64,000 nt of DNA, from the NCBI GenBank assembly GCA_038501625.1, contig JAZAYU010000008.1, forward strand, positions 2,480,001 to 2,544,000, read 5' to 3'. How positions within the stretch are numbered: position 1 is the stretch's first letter; each line of letters opens with the position of its first letter. The notes under the pieces were generated by a model that was given only the letters and a program-made list of their open reading frames with translations, was not told the DNA's origin and searched no databases. Of the stretch, positions 10,989 through 23,300 are shown piece after piece. Made by a program: the position numbers and the translations under genes. Origin of the DNA: Corbicula japonica (taxonomy: Eukaryota; Mollusca; Bivalvia; Venerida; Cyrenidae).

Positions 10989-13900
10989 TGTAATATCCCT
11001 TTTCCTTTAATATCCTATTTCTTTAAAACGAATTCTTATTCAACTAAATTTCATAAATAATAATGAATTTGAGGACATTTTACTTTCAAATATAGTCTGC
11101 ACAGCTCAAGGACATTAGATAAGCTATTTAAGTACTTTCCCAATTTTCACTGTAAGATTTCTTTCACTGCAATTTCTTTTCAAATAGAATACTTCAAAAA
11201 CACTTATTATTGTTTAGTTTCATTTACAACAATACTGCACTGTGTCACATAAGGTCCCCTATAATTAGCACATTACAATAAGTACAGATATTAGAGTTCC
11301 ATATCATATCTAATGCCAAAGTAGAATTAAAAGATTACATTCAACGACCGTAAAAATCATTTTGTCAAAAGCTGACCTGCCGATATTCAATAAGATTATT
11401 CAGAATTTATTATCTAACTTCATGAAATAAGGTTCTGATAAGAGACAATTCAATTTAGAAAAATATGTCAGAGTACCATATCGAGTTTCTTACAAAAGAT
11501 TTAATCGATTTACATTTTAAATATATAGAAAATCTGCAGCAACCTATTTCAAATGAGATCAATCAATATTTTTTCCAATTTAAAATTTTAAAAGTATTGT
11601 TGGCTTCGTCAAAAAGCATTGACAATTGTGGCATTATGTGAAAAAGTAAATATCATCAGCTATTGATAAACTATAGTAAAGAGTGTTTTGAAATACTGGT
11701 AATCTACAATTGTAAACAAGTTAACATGGATATTAAGTTTATTGATTTCAGTTGAATGTGATTTGTTGAATGATTCCTGAATCAATAAAAGACATTTTTA
11801 ATAGACAGATATTATCCTTTAATATCCAGCTTATTACCCTCAATATTGTTATAACAAGAGCAACCAGCCAGAAATCATATGTCAAAGCTTTACTTTCTCT
11901 TCATTCAGAATGAACTGAAGGCATTTATTCAAAAACAGAATCAATAATTTAACAAGTTAGTGGTCATCTATATTTCATGATATGCTAATTACCCAATCTT
12001 CTTAAATGTCAGAGATCAGCATATTTTCTTCATTATTAAAATGTCTACTAACCCTTTGCATCCATATAATATGCAATTTATCGCATGAGCAAACAGTGTT
12101 GATCCAGGATCTGAACTTTTTGATTTTTGGTCAGAAATAACCTAATAAATCAAAAAGCAAACAGTGTAGATCCTGATCAGACGGATCAGATAAGATATAT
12201 GGAGGAAAGGGTTAATGCGTCAATATAGACCAACACCTTTTCGCTGCAACAATTGCCCAACTTCACATTCTGATCATGATAGTGTTAAAGTCTACGAAAA
12301 AAAACAACACAATACAAGAACTTCATCAGTTGCAAGATACTAATTATATTTTATAGCTATTCACAGTTGCAGAAATTTGGAAATTAACATAGTCTCAAGG
12401 AAGGCTGTGTCTCAAGTCACAAGGGGCTGAATGTTAACTTATAGGAACTGGTTGTACACTGCATTTGTGGGAACATTGGTTGTAAGCACATGCTCAATTG
12501 ATTCAAACAAAAAAGGTATTTCCCAAATTTATTTTTATCATATACATCGTGATAAGGCATTTCTGAAAGAAGCCTGAAATTGGCATAATTCTTTTCCTAA
12601 GATAGGAATCACCAAGGTATGAAACCCCTATTTCAAGAAAACATTTATTCCACTACCAGTCTTTTTCATGCTACTTCAGATATTATGATTTATATAATAA
12701 ATACATAGATGTTAGTGCTTTTGTTATTTGAATAAACCTCTGTCAGGATATAAGGTATAAATTAGGAAATGGATGTGTGTCTGATGTACAACATGTACAA
12801 TGCTACCATTTATACTCATTCTCAAGATTTCTTAAAACTTAGCTATATGGCATAGCAAAACCCACAATCTGTCACACAAATTTAAACAATAATACTTTTT
12901 GTAATCAATGTTTGGTGACCAATTTCAGATCAGCACTTACTATTCTAACTCTAGCTAAACTCATAATTCTGATGTTCTCATGTCAGAGTTATGCCCCTTT
13001 ATGCTTTGAACACTAAAATGTATAAATGTATACCTACTCAAGACTTGACCATCTTTAAATTTCATGCAAATGTTCCTAAATGATAACTGCACCTGCAAAC
13101 ATCTGTCCTAGACTATGAATATTGTAATATTTCAATGTTGTGCCCCAATACAATTTTTTGAGCTCTTATTACACCAGTAGGTGCCTTTCCTGTGCTTCTG
13201 ATCATTATTATTACAGATTACATGTCTTTACTTTGCACCATAATTAATTTAATTTTACAGCACTAGTGACAACTTGGATTAAAACACAATGAATAAACAA
13301 AATTTGTGCAACTTTAGCACATGTGTAACAACTTTTTCTTATATCAAAGGTGTGTGTTGCTAAAACCTCTGCGTACCTCCCTACTAAAATGCACTGATTT
13401 AAACATAAACTGAAAAGTGGAAGTTAAAGTTCACCAGTTTATTGTTACCACAGGGCTATAAACCTGCTGTTTCATGTCAATTACAACGTCGTCAGCATAG
13501 CGGGCAACAGCAGTTTGCCTTACCATTCAATGGACAAGCCATATCCAAAAGGTGACTGCTTGCTGGAAGGATTATAAACTATTCTAACACAACTCAACGT
13601 ATTCCCATTGAATTTACAGTAATTTATTCCGTAAATACCGGTCAGTATAAAATTATCACTTGACAATTGTATTTTTCGCTGGGATTTAATTTTGCGTATT
13701 TAAGATAGCACATAATACACAAAATTATGCGCGTAATATGATGATACCATAGTAAAAGAATACTATTTATTTTATATATTTAAATAAAATACTATAATTA
13801 TTTTCCGCTATTTTGTGGCAATGTAAAGGTGACGTTAATGCACCATTTTAAGACGTCACATCATTTCTGTTGTTTATACATTATTCCCTGATCAAAGTAT

Positions 13901-14155
13901 TAAACTGTTGGAATGACAAATACGGTTCGAACGACAACTGGAGAGCGCTGGATGCGTGGTTGGATGGACATGTGTTCAAGTTTGTTATTCAATCTTTGAA
14001 TTATTATCAATTTTTTAATTATGGAGATGTTTAGGTAGTAAACATTAAAAGCCGACCTTATATCCCATTTGCGTTTATAACAATGCGCTAAAATTGGGTT
14101 AAAATTATTTTGATTATTCACTCAGTTATGTTGTGTGAGAATTGAAATAATAAAT
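10989..14155. other. Gene-free stretch upstream of the TRIM gene
   Basis: No coding exon was supported on either strand. It should include the TRIM promoter and any 5' non-coding exon, but I see no motif that places them. One dispersed element lies at 12,050-12,214. Short open frames near 13,900-14,121 lack any recognisable protein character. Confidence 0.5.
12050..12214. repeat. GTAGATCCTGATCAG dispersed element
   Basis: Starts AACCCTTTGCATCCATATAA, contains AACAGTGTAGATCCTGATCA, and ends ATATGGAGGAAAGGGTT. Confidence 0.8.
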
Positions 14156-14302
14156 AAATTCCAGTGATATATCACAGGATATATCACAGGTCGTCATTCA
14201 ACTGTGCAGATATATATCACTCAGTGCTACGCCCCTTGTGATATATCCTTACGCATCTAAACTCCACCCTGTAATTTATCATGCGATATATCACCGGAAG
14301 CT
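14156..14302. repeat. Short inverted-repeat element with GTGATATATCAC palindromes
   Basis: CCAGTGATATATCACAGG at the left and GCGATATATCACCGG at the right are inverted. GATATATCAC or its complement occurs at least four times inside about 145 bp. No coding capacity. Confidence 0.6.
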
Positions 14303-15033
14303 ATTTATTTTTTCTCAATCTGCTACCAAATATGTTTGCTGAGTCACAGAATAAGCAGCATGAAGCTGATAGATTTCAATATTAAGATTTTAAGATTTAT
14401 TCAAACACTCAATACATGAACACATGTAAATATGCAAAACACAATTTTTGTTGTAAATAATATACAAGGAAAGGTGAAAATAAATAAAAACAACAAAATA
14501 CAGATGACACTCGTAATCACGGGAGAAAAACTTATCCAAAGAGATGTTGCGTCAAAAACTAATAGACAACAGGATTTTCATGTTATTTTAGCACATTATT
14601 GAAATTTCACAAAAGTATCTAGAACAAATATGCAAATCTTCCTGTATTTAAAAATTAGACAAACTAAACTGTTTACATTAGAGTGAAACAAACAATAATA
14701 TGTAACAAGTAGAAATGGTCAGAAGACAAAACATTCCTCGACATTCATTTACAGAGGATACATGATCATTCATGCAAGTCTGTCAGAAATTCACTTGTTA
14801 CCAAGTCAATTTTCAACCCAATATGTGGCCAGATAAAAGCACACTTCAAGTAGTCACCTAAACTTTTATGAACTTTTTGTTTTTTAGCATTTCTTTGTTT
14901 TATTCTGTTTGTTTGTTGATATTGGGAAGTGGCGAGGGACAACAGGGATAATTCTTTTTGAATTTTCAAATTGTGAGGAGGGTGAGTCAGAAAATGTAGT
15001 TAACTAAGGTTATCACAGTTAACAAGTGTACTT

Positions 15034-15920
15034 AGTTTCAAAGATGAATTGCAAGAAATTGCTTGTTGACAATGAAAATCTATGACTGAATTTGGCAGCC
15101 AGTGCCAGTTGACAATGAAGATCAATGACAGAATTTGATACCGTAAATTGGGATATTTTGGCCATTTTGCCCAAAAATGCCTGTATTTTATTTTGGCCAG
15201 TTTAATTTTGGCCATTCATCATTGTGTGGTGCAAAAATAAACACAGATACATTATTTTGTCATGTGTAATGCATAAAATATTTTACAATCGACATTTTCA
15301 CAGCACTTATTGCAACACACAATAATCCAACAAACTGAAATATACTTATTAATTAAAAATTATGAGATTTATCGAGTTGGTTTGATAAGCCATAACAAGC
15401 ATAACTAATGGTCAACGTCGGCGAAGTGTGAAAGACAATTTGTATTGTTGTTGTGTTTGCACTTAATGGCACTAAATGGGCTTAATTTTCACCTGTGACA
15501 TATTTTGGTGTGTTTAATTTTGGCATTTTTGTTAGGGAGGCCAATTATTAACCAAGGCCAAAATATTCCAATTTATGGTATCCAGTGCCAGTTGACGGGT
15601 AATATCTAGTTTAGTGGACCCCAGTTATTCAAACACAAAAGCCCAGCGGCGTTTGAGCGAGAAAAGTGGGGGTGTGCGGGCGGTAGCCCCCATTTAAACT
15701 CGATATACTTGAAATTTGTTTGACACACAACAAGGATACCAATGAATTTTCTCACAAGCAATGCTCTTAGTATTAGGGTCCGCTCAACTAGATGTGTTCC
15801 CCAGTTGACAATGAAAATCAATATCAGATTTTGGTATCCAGTGCCAGTTGACAATGAAAATCAATGACAGAATTTGATATTTTGTGCCAATTGACAATGA
15901 AAATCAATGTCAGTTTAATA
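15034..15920. repeat. Dispersed/tandem 40 bp-class repeat (CCAGTTGACAATGAAAATCA)
   Basis: At least six near-copies of GTTGACAATGAAAATCAATG with GACAGAATTTGATA occur, two near 15,066-15,140 and the rest near 15,590-15,915. The array is interrupted by the MITE at 15,139-15,580. Confidence 0.65.
15139..15580. mobile_element. MITE inserted inside a minisatellite
   Basis: Left end TACCGTAAATTGGGATATTT continuing TGGCC; right end GGCCAAAATATTCCAATTTA continuing TGGTA. The two are inverted, with about 23 of 25 bases matching. The element is 442 bp, has no coding capacity, and sits at a TA dinucleotide within the repeat at 15,034-15,920. Confidence 0.75.
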
Positions 15921-16649
15921 AGTAAACACAGGGTCTGAATTCAAGCTCTTTGAGATTGATTGAAATTTTACTGTTTAATTGTGTCTATATTAAGTTATGC
16001 TCAACTGAAGGCTAGACAGTGTTGGCAGTTATATGCATTTTCATTACCACCAATGAACAAACTAGATCAAACCAAGCTTGCAATATTTTCATATTAGTCA
16101 CTTTCGGTAGCTTTCAAAGTTCCTTTTTCATCTATTAAATTCAGCTAATTACAGATTTATGCAAACCTCCAGTCAAGACCATCTACTGATGTCCACTTAA
16201 AAATTCAACTTTTTTTATGCATTTAAGAATCAACATGGTCAAATGAAAGGTTGGTTACAAAAAGTGTTTATTTGAATATGATAACAAATATGAAAAATAA
16301 ATCACAAAATTCTCCTAGAAAATGGTGTTTGAGAAAATGTCAACAGCTTAAGAAGCTACAAGCACACAGAAATTCTCATAATTTCAACGATGTTCACCTC
16401 TACATCACATTTTAAAAAGCATAAACCAATGTAGGTATGCAGTCCAATACTAAGGTCCTAACAAGACTTAAGAATGTAGGCTTAAAAGAGTTTGTCATTT
16501 TTATGGGTGATAAGCTATCTTCTCACATTTAAAAGACTTACAAGGCTGGTTTGAACAAGTCCTGAAAAAGCAAATCTACATGTAACACTATTCAGTTTTT
16601 CTCTATGACAGAAATCTTTCTCATGTTCTCCTCACACTCTCTATGCTAT
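15921..16649. other. Gene-free stretch downstream of FKTN
   Basis: No coding exon was supported. TTTATT at 16,267-16,272 (AATAAA on the minus strand) is about 1 kb past the FKTN stop and is one possible poly(A) signal. Confidence 0.4.
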
Positions 16650-17003
16650 TCTGAACATGTGACTGGTTCCTATGTTCATTCACTCCAGTTTACTTCTGTC
16701 CATTCTGAACATGTGACTGGTTCCTATGTTCATTCACTCCAGTTTACTTCTGTCCATTCTGAACATGTGACTGGTTCCTATGTTCATTCACTTCAGTTTA
16801 CATCTGTCCATTCTGAACATGTGACTGGTTCCTATGTTCATTCACTCCAGTTTACTTCTGTCCATTCTGAACATGTGGCTGGTTCCTATGTTCATTCACT
16901 TCAGTTTACATCTGTCCATTCTCAAACATGTGTCTGGTTCCTATGTTCATTCACTTTAGTTTACTTCTGTCCATTCTCAACATGTGACTGGTTCCTATGT
17001 TCA
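16650..17003. repeat. 54 bp minisatellite, seven copies
   Basis: CATGTGACTGGTTCCTATGT recurs at 16656, 16710, 16764, 16818, 16872, 16927 and 16981, a 54 bp period with one extra base before the sixth copy. Since 54 is divisible by three, the array stays open as an 18-residue repeat on the plus strand. There is no signal peptide, no flanking coding sequence and no splice context, so it is treated as non-coding, possibly within the FKTN 3' UTR. Confidence 0.9.
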
Positions 17004-17330
17004 TATAACCCCAGGTTACTGCCTCCACTTCTTGTATAAACCAGGAACAATACTCTGTAGCTCTCTAGTGACTAGTTTTATCTGGACTACTGTTTAGGTA
17101 AATCTTGTTTGCCAAACTGAGGTCAACTTCTTTTGTTGGTAGCTGCATCAGTAACTTCCTCCCTGTCTCCATAGTGCCAGACACAATCCCTATTACAGAG
17201 TGATAACTGGTTAGCTCGTTCTAGTCTCTTTAGAAATGGGAAATTCCTTTCTCTTATTCTTACTTCGGCCAGGAACCATACTCTCTATATTCTGAAGTAA
17301 GATAATTTTGGTAGGCTGGTTTCATCAAAG

Positions 17331-20300
17331 TCAGTAGACTTGTATTACTTGCTCCCATTCCTCTTTTGGCCAGAAACCATTCTCTCTGACATTTGGTGGA
17401 CTTTTGTTCCATTCCCATTCTCTAACTGGTTCCATCCAATTTTTGCCATAGTTGGCCTCTAGGTAAGGCTCTGGGGGACATGGTACTCTTACCTTCAGCT
17501 CAAGGAAAATAGTCCAACACATGGTAAACTTTGGGAAAGTGTACCTGAAAAAATAACAAATTGTCACACATCATACAAATATTATATGTTACATACAATA
17601 GTAAAAGCCCAAATTCAAACCCTCAATCAAACTCTTACAGAGATTTTATCCCCAAGTCATCAGACAAAGACATGATACTTTAATCATATTTACAAAATTT
17701 AATCATATTTACAAAATTCTATGTATATCCTACTTGTATTTCTGCCCAGTTTCATGATGGGTGCCTCCATTCCACATGTGGTCCTCCTCCTCGTAGAAGA
17801 AGAACAAGTCTAGCTTGATGTCCCCAGCTTGAAAGGACAACTCGTAGCTATCTGATGCCTGCAAACACCAGCATTATTATTACCGTAACAAGAAAGTATA
17901 TCTGGGGCCAACTGTTCAAAACTTTATATGTGACTTAAACTAATCAGGGGTTAAATATAGCAAAGCAGTAAGGATAGTTCTATGAAATGTTTTGAATCCC
18001 TTTTTATTTCATTAGAAACTTGTTATTTTAGTGTACAAAGGCACGAAATAAAAGAAAGAGATATGATATTATTTGTAAGAAGTACATATTTTAAATTTGA
18101 CCCTATTTTAGTTTAACCTGCATATTGAGGTTTTCCAGCTCGAAAAAAACTACGATATGGTAAGCACTGAAACCAAAAACCTCACTGTGCAAGATATTCT
18201 AACAAATTTTAAAGCAATATTATGGACATCATACTTAATATTTAAATTTTATCTTCAAAATATTTTCAAATTAATGATGATGCAGGTTGATGACACAGAA
18301 CTTTCCTAAATACTATCATCTGACAAATGAACAAAAGGTGATAAATCTGTACTCCTTATATATGGTTTAATCACCTGTGCCACCAGTGTAAATCCTGATC
18401 AGCCAGCACATCTCTACTGTTGTATCTGCATCCTACACTTTTACATCAGATATAACCTAATGAATCAAAATTGAACAGTGCAGATCCTGATCAGACACGG
18501 GTTCCATTTGACCAAGGAGATGACCCTTCGACTTGAAATTTCCAAAAAGCCACCTTTTGACCCATAGGATTTGACCGAAGGGTCATTTTTTCCTTAAATT
18601 AAGGGTATTTTGGCTAATAATTGGCAGATTCCCCTAAACAATGTTCAAAATGACCCTTGAGATTCAGAGGCTAGTGGAATCCCTGAGACATCATGGATGT
18701 GCTGGCTAATCTGGATCTACACTTTTTGTCCACGCAATAACAGCCATATAACATGGAGTAAAGGGTAAATTGGTTTACAATCTATCTGATATGTAGGTTA
18801 AGTGCTACCTTTCCAAAGACATGCTTCAGGAAGAAGCCTCCTTGTTCAAATGCAGGCACAATTTCAGATTTGTAGTTTTTTATCCAGATACCAAAGTCCA
18901 CATCTTTACTGTAGGTTATGATATCACATTGTCTGAACCAACCTGTATTGGTGTAAATAAAACTTTGAATATCATTTTTAAAAAGTCACCAACATATTAC
19001 AAATTGTTGAAACAATCTCAAACCAAGTTCAAAATGTTAAATTAAAACAAAATAGCCATGATTCTGTAAGGGAGACAAATCTTACGATGGTACGATGCAA
19101 ATCAACAATCTTTGTCTATCCTTGCTACACTACAAATGAACAGTTCTACACTTAATAAATAGTGCATGTAAGGATATACAGGACGATAAAATTTGGATTC
19201 TTTCTGGAATCTTTTGACTGGAAATTTACAATCAGGATTGGGAAAATAAGATTTGTTTTGCATTAGAAATAGGACCAAATGACTGGCCCCATATTACCTA
19301 GAAAAGGATACAGTTACTTAAAAAATAAAATAAACACAAAAACATTAAAAGGAATCTATATTATTAGTTCATGTTCCCTTTATTACCTAGACATGTTCCA
19401 CTACTCAACCAGAAAGGTATCTCAAGGTCATCTAAATACTGCTTTGCACGAGCAATAATCTGTCGCGCCTTACGTTGAAACTTCTGTGCCTCTGGTTCAG
19501 AATCTGGAGGATGTTTGGCCAGGAACTCGTGAGCTTGCGTAAGATTGCACTCGACAAATCTTGATTCCTGAACTTCTTTTGTGAACTTGCTAGGATTGCT
19601 TGGGATGAGAAGATCCCCTTTTTTCTCCACAGAAAATCTGTGCACAGCAACAAGGGTTATTTGTTTTTAATATGAATACAATAACAGATTTGACTGATGT
19701 TTTAATAAAGGCAGATACATATTCTAATTTTTAATTACTGACAACCCATTGTAATGGCTCATTTTTTGCTTCAAACTTCAAATCTGCATGAAGACTGTAG
19801 TATAGGTCTTCAGCATTCTTCTATTTTTTTCCACAATTTAATTCCCATAAAATACATCAGATCCAGGATCACCACACAATGTACCATCCTTTTAAAGTAC
19901 TCTGTTACATGTACTCATAAATGTATGCTCCTTTTTGGGGATGTTAACTTTTATCTTTGGAGAGCCCCCGCCAGTATAAAAAACCAAGTACATGTATTGT
20001 CACAAAGCAATATAATGTGAAAGTTTGATGAAGAAATATTAAGAAATGGCAAGTTTAGAGCCAACAGTAAATTTATGTGATGAATCAACAGACCAACGTA
20101 TTAAGGGACTGATGGATGGGCAAAGCGATCTTTGAAAGGGTGACACAAAAAGATGTTATACTTGAAGAAATTCAAGTATATTATACCCACTGTGAATCCA
20201 ACTAAGGTGTTCATACTATCAGACTAGCTTACTTAACATCAATACTCACCTGTCAAATATCCCAGGATACTTTACAAACTGCTCGCTGTTTATATTACAG

Positions 20301-23300
20301 CTACTGTTCAGATTGTCCCTCCATTCCACAGCCTCATGATACACGGTTGATTGAGTCTTGTTATAAAACATAACCACATGAACTGTTAGGTTCTCTCCAC
20401 ATAGAAAGAAATGACTTGGAACAGAGCCCATGTGTTGCCTACTGTAGGACTTGCTCATAAAAAACTTCAAGCCGATTGTCTCGAAGTGAAGTCTGAATTT
20501 TTCCTGTAAAAACCAAACTTGAAAGTTAAAGTACAGTACTGTACTACTGCCACTAACAGCATCAAGTTTACAAATTTATGACCTCATATGTGTAATTTTG
20601 AGGTTCTCAATGAAAAATGCCCAAAATAAAATGATAAAAAATGAAAATCTGTATTTTCTAATTCTTGTTTGCCTGGACAAACTTTGCAGGTCAATAAAAC
20701 AATTATTTGGTTTCTTTAACAGTATGTGAGAATAGCTGTTTAACTGTCTTTTTCTTCCTTGCCTGCAACTACCATAGTATGACACACTGACCGGCATTAT
20801 ATCCTTACAAACCCTGTCAAGACATCAAATAACCAATATAATTTGCAATCATTACAATAGAGGAATGATATTTTTGTTTCTGTTTCAATTTTTATTGCAT
20901 TATTCATACTGGTAAGTGAGAAGTTTCAGTTTAGGAGCATGTATTATGATGACATAATTATGCGTCATATACCCAGTTAATATGTTATGTCTGAGGGTGT
21001 GTGTGAGTGTGAACGTAAAAAAGCTCTGTAACATGACCATTTCTTTTTATGATTGATAAAATGAATGTAACTTACGAAAGTAACAAGGGTAGTATCCCTG
21101 AGCAGGCCATACTGTAGGTATCTTCTCTGATTGAGCAGTGGGTGAATGTTCCCATGTGATACTGTGATCAGATCTAACTCCAGCAGGAACAGCGGGATAT
21201 TTAGCAGCGTATACAAATCACGAAACTGGTAGTATATTGTCTTGTAGCTCTGCAAACAAAACATTTACCTGTTCTAGTTGTTTAATGAGCTTGCCTTTAC
21301 TATAGTATCATTATATTTTGTAGGGTTTTAATTTTTTGTGTATTTCATGCTAAGGAAATTGTTAAAAATCAAATCCAAGTGAAATTAAGCCATTGAATAT
21401 CTGATCTTATGAAAATAAATACAAGTGGCTGTTATGCCCACATGAAGATGTCATTTATGCTTGTCACGAAATTTGATCCCCGAAACATTTAATGGCACCA
21501 GAGTATTTAAGGATTAAATCGATATTTGATGGTTTTCATTAGGGTATGGAAAACAGTTGGGTCGTTTAACGTGTGTGAAGCCCAAAGAGCTTCACAGGTA
21601 GTTTAAACAATCCAACTGTTTTTTATACCCAAATGAAAACCATCAAATATCAATTCACTTTTTATATTCACACATATTAATACTCTCTTTTATACAGAAA
21701 TTATTAGATAATTTGTCATATAACAACTTTTTCGAATGGCTGTTGGAACAGCAACATTAACGACAAAGTGAATGACTGCACATTCTTATGCAGCAACTCG
21801 TGGCAAAACATGAGTGCTCGGCAATGTCACACATCAAAACATTGTGCAACATCCAAAAATTTGTGAACTGTTCTACTGTAGCCTTTCAATTTATTATGTC
21901 ACACTGTTTACCATCGGAAATTATGATTCCTTAGAGATAAGGCTTCATTGTAGTTGATGAAGTTGAAGTGTAAATATTAGATATTGAAAAGACCAATTGA
22001 TTGTTCCCAAAGGTGTTTGACTGCTTAATAAACACTTATTGTATGTAAATTTGACCTATTGAATTTGCAAATTCATGACCCTGATACCATAAGATATATA
22101 TTGAAAGTTCGATTAAAAAATCTTCATGAGAGCAAGACAACATTTTGCCACCAATGTCCCCATTTCTTGTCCAGATTTGGGTTTCATTTCAAACTGGAAA
22201 TTACACTGATTAAGAAACAACAGTGGCTCAGGGTTTTAAAATTTAAGGAAAATCAGGGGAAAATCTTTCTGCTTACCAGTATGTCTGAAAATATTTTGAT
22301 AAAAAAATATTTGAAGTGGCATTATCTGTTTATTCATGTGTCACATTACATTTGCACAAAAAAAAATCATTGGGTCTAGACATGACCGATCACATTTCTT
22401 CAGGGAGTGGGACGCCGGGGAGGGGGGGGGGGGGGGGGTGTAGGACCTTACATGCTGCTAGACTTCAGTGTATTTTTTTCAGGCTGTCAACCAGGTCATC
22501 TCCAAAATATAGGAAAAATATAGGAATGTTTTTGCAACAAATATAGGAGTTTTCGGATGATTTTGAGGCAAAATATAGGAGTTTGGAACTGATAATAGTT
22601 TTATTTACTTGCACATATACAAATGATTTTCACCTGTGCATTTACTGTTTCTACAATTATCATGGTCCAAAATGTCCACTGTAAAAATGATGGAAACCAT
22701 TTACTTTAACATCAGCACCATCAAGCACATCACCAGCATCTGAATGACCATTCAAACAAGGGGGAAATGCAGAAAATGCATTAACAAAGCCGGATTTTTC
22801 ATTTTTTGTTTGTCTTCTATGATATATAGTACTGTACACAGCATCGACCCATCCACTCGTAGTCATAATGCTTGGTGTAAAAATCTGGGTTACAATGTCC
22901 AAAAGGGTTCAGTCAAAAGTGACCCCAATGCCTTACTTTGGACAAACTCTATTGCCTGTAGGCAATACATCATACAAAATTATATGCCCTTCACTACTCT
23001 AGAAATTCGGAATAAACGATTTTTAACATGATTCCATTTATTTATTTAATCTGCATGGAACAGTACTACAGTCAAAAAAGTTAGTTAACCTTAATAAAAA
23101 GAATATTGCTACAAGTTTCAAGAGAAATGATAAAAACGTATCAATTTATAACCATAATTGAACTTTTAATTCAAACTGCCATTGAATTTCTATACAAACG
23201 CAATAATTTTCAAAAACCAAAGCCTTCTTGGGAATAGGACATTATACCTGTTAGGCTCATTGAAGTTTAACATTAATTTAACTTAATTTATCCATTAAGT

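Noticed and set aside
16605..17039. 144-codon open frame with an 18-residue repeat
   Set aside because: It simply follows a 54 bp minisatellite; the register shifts within the array and there is no signal peptide, splice context or non-repeat coding part.
19364..19645. FKTN exon 5 continuing to NKGNMN
   Set aside because: That tail is read-through past the GT donor at 19,386; the spliced GWFRQC continuation matches the fukutin family.
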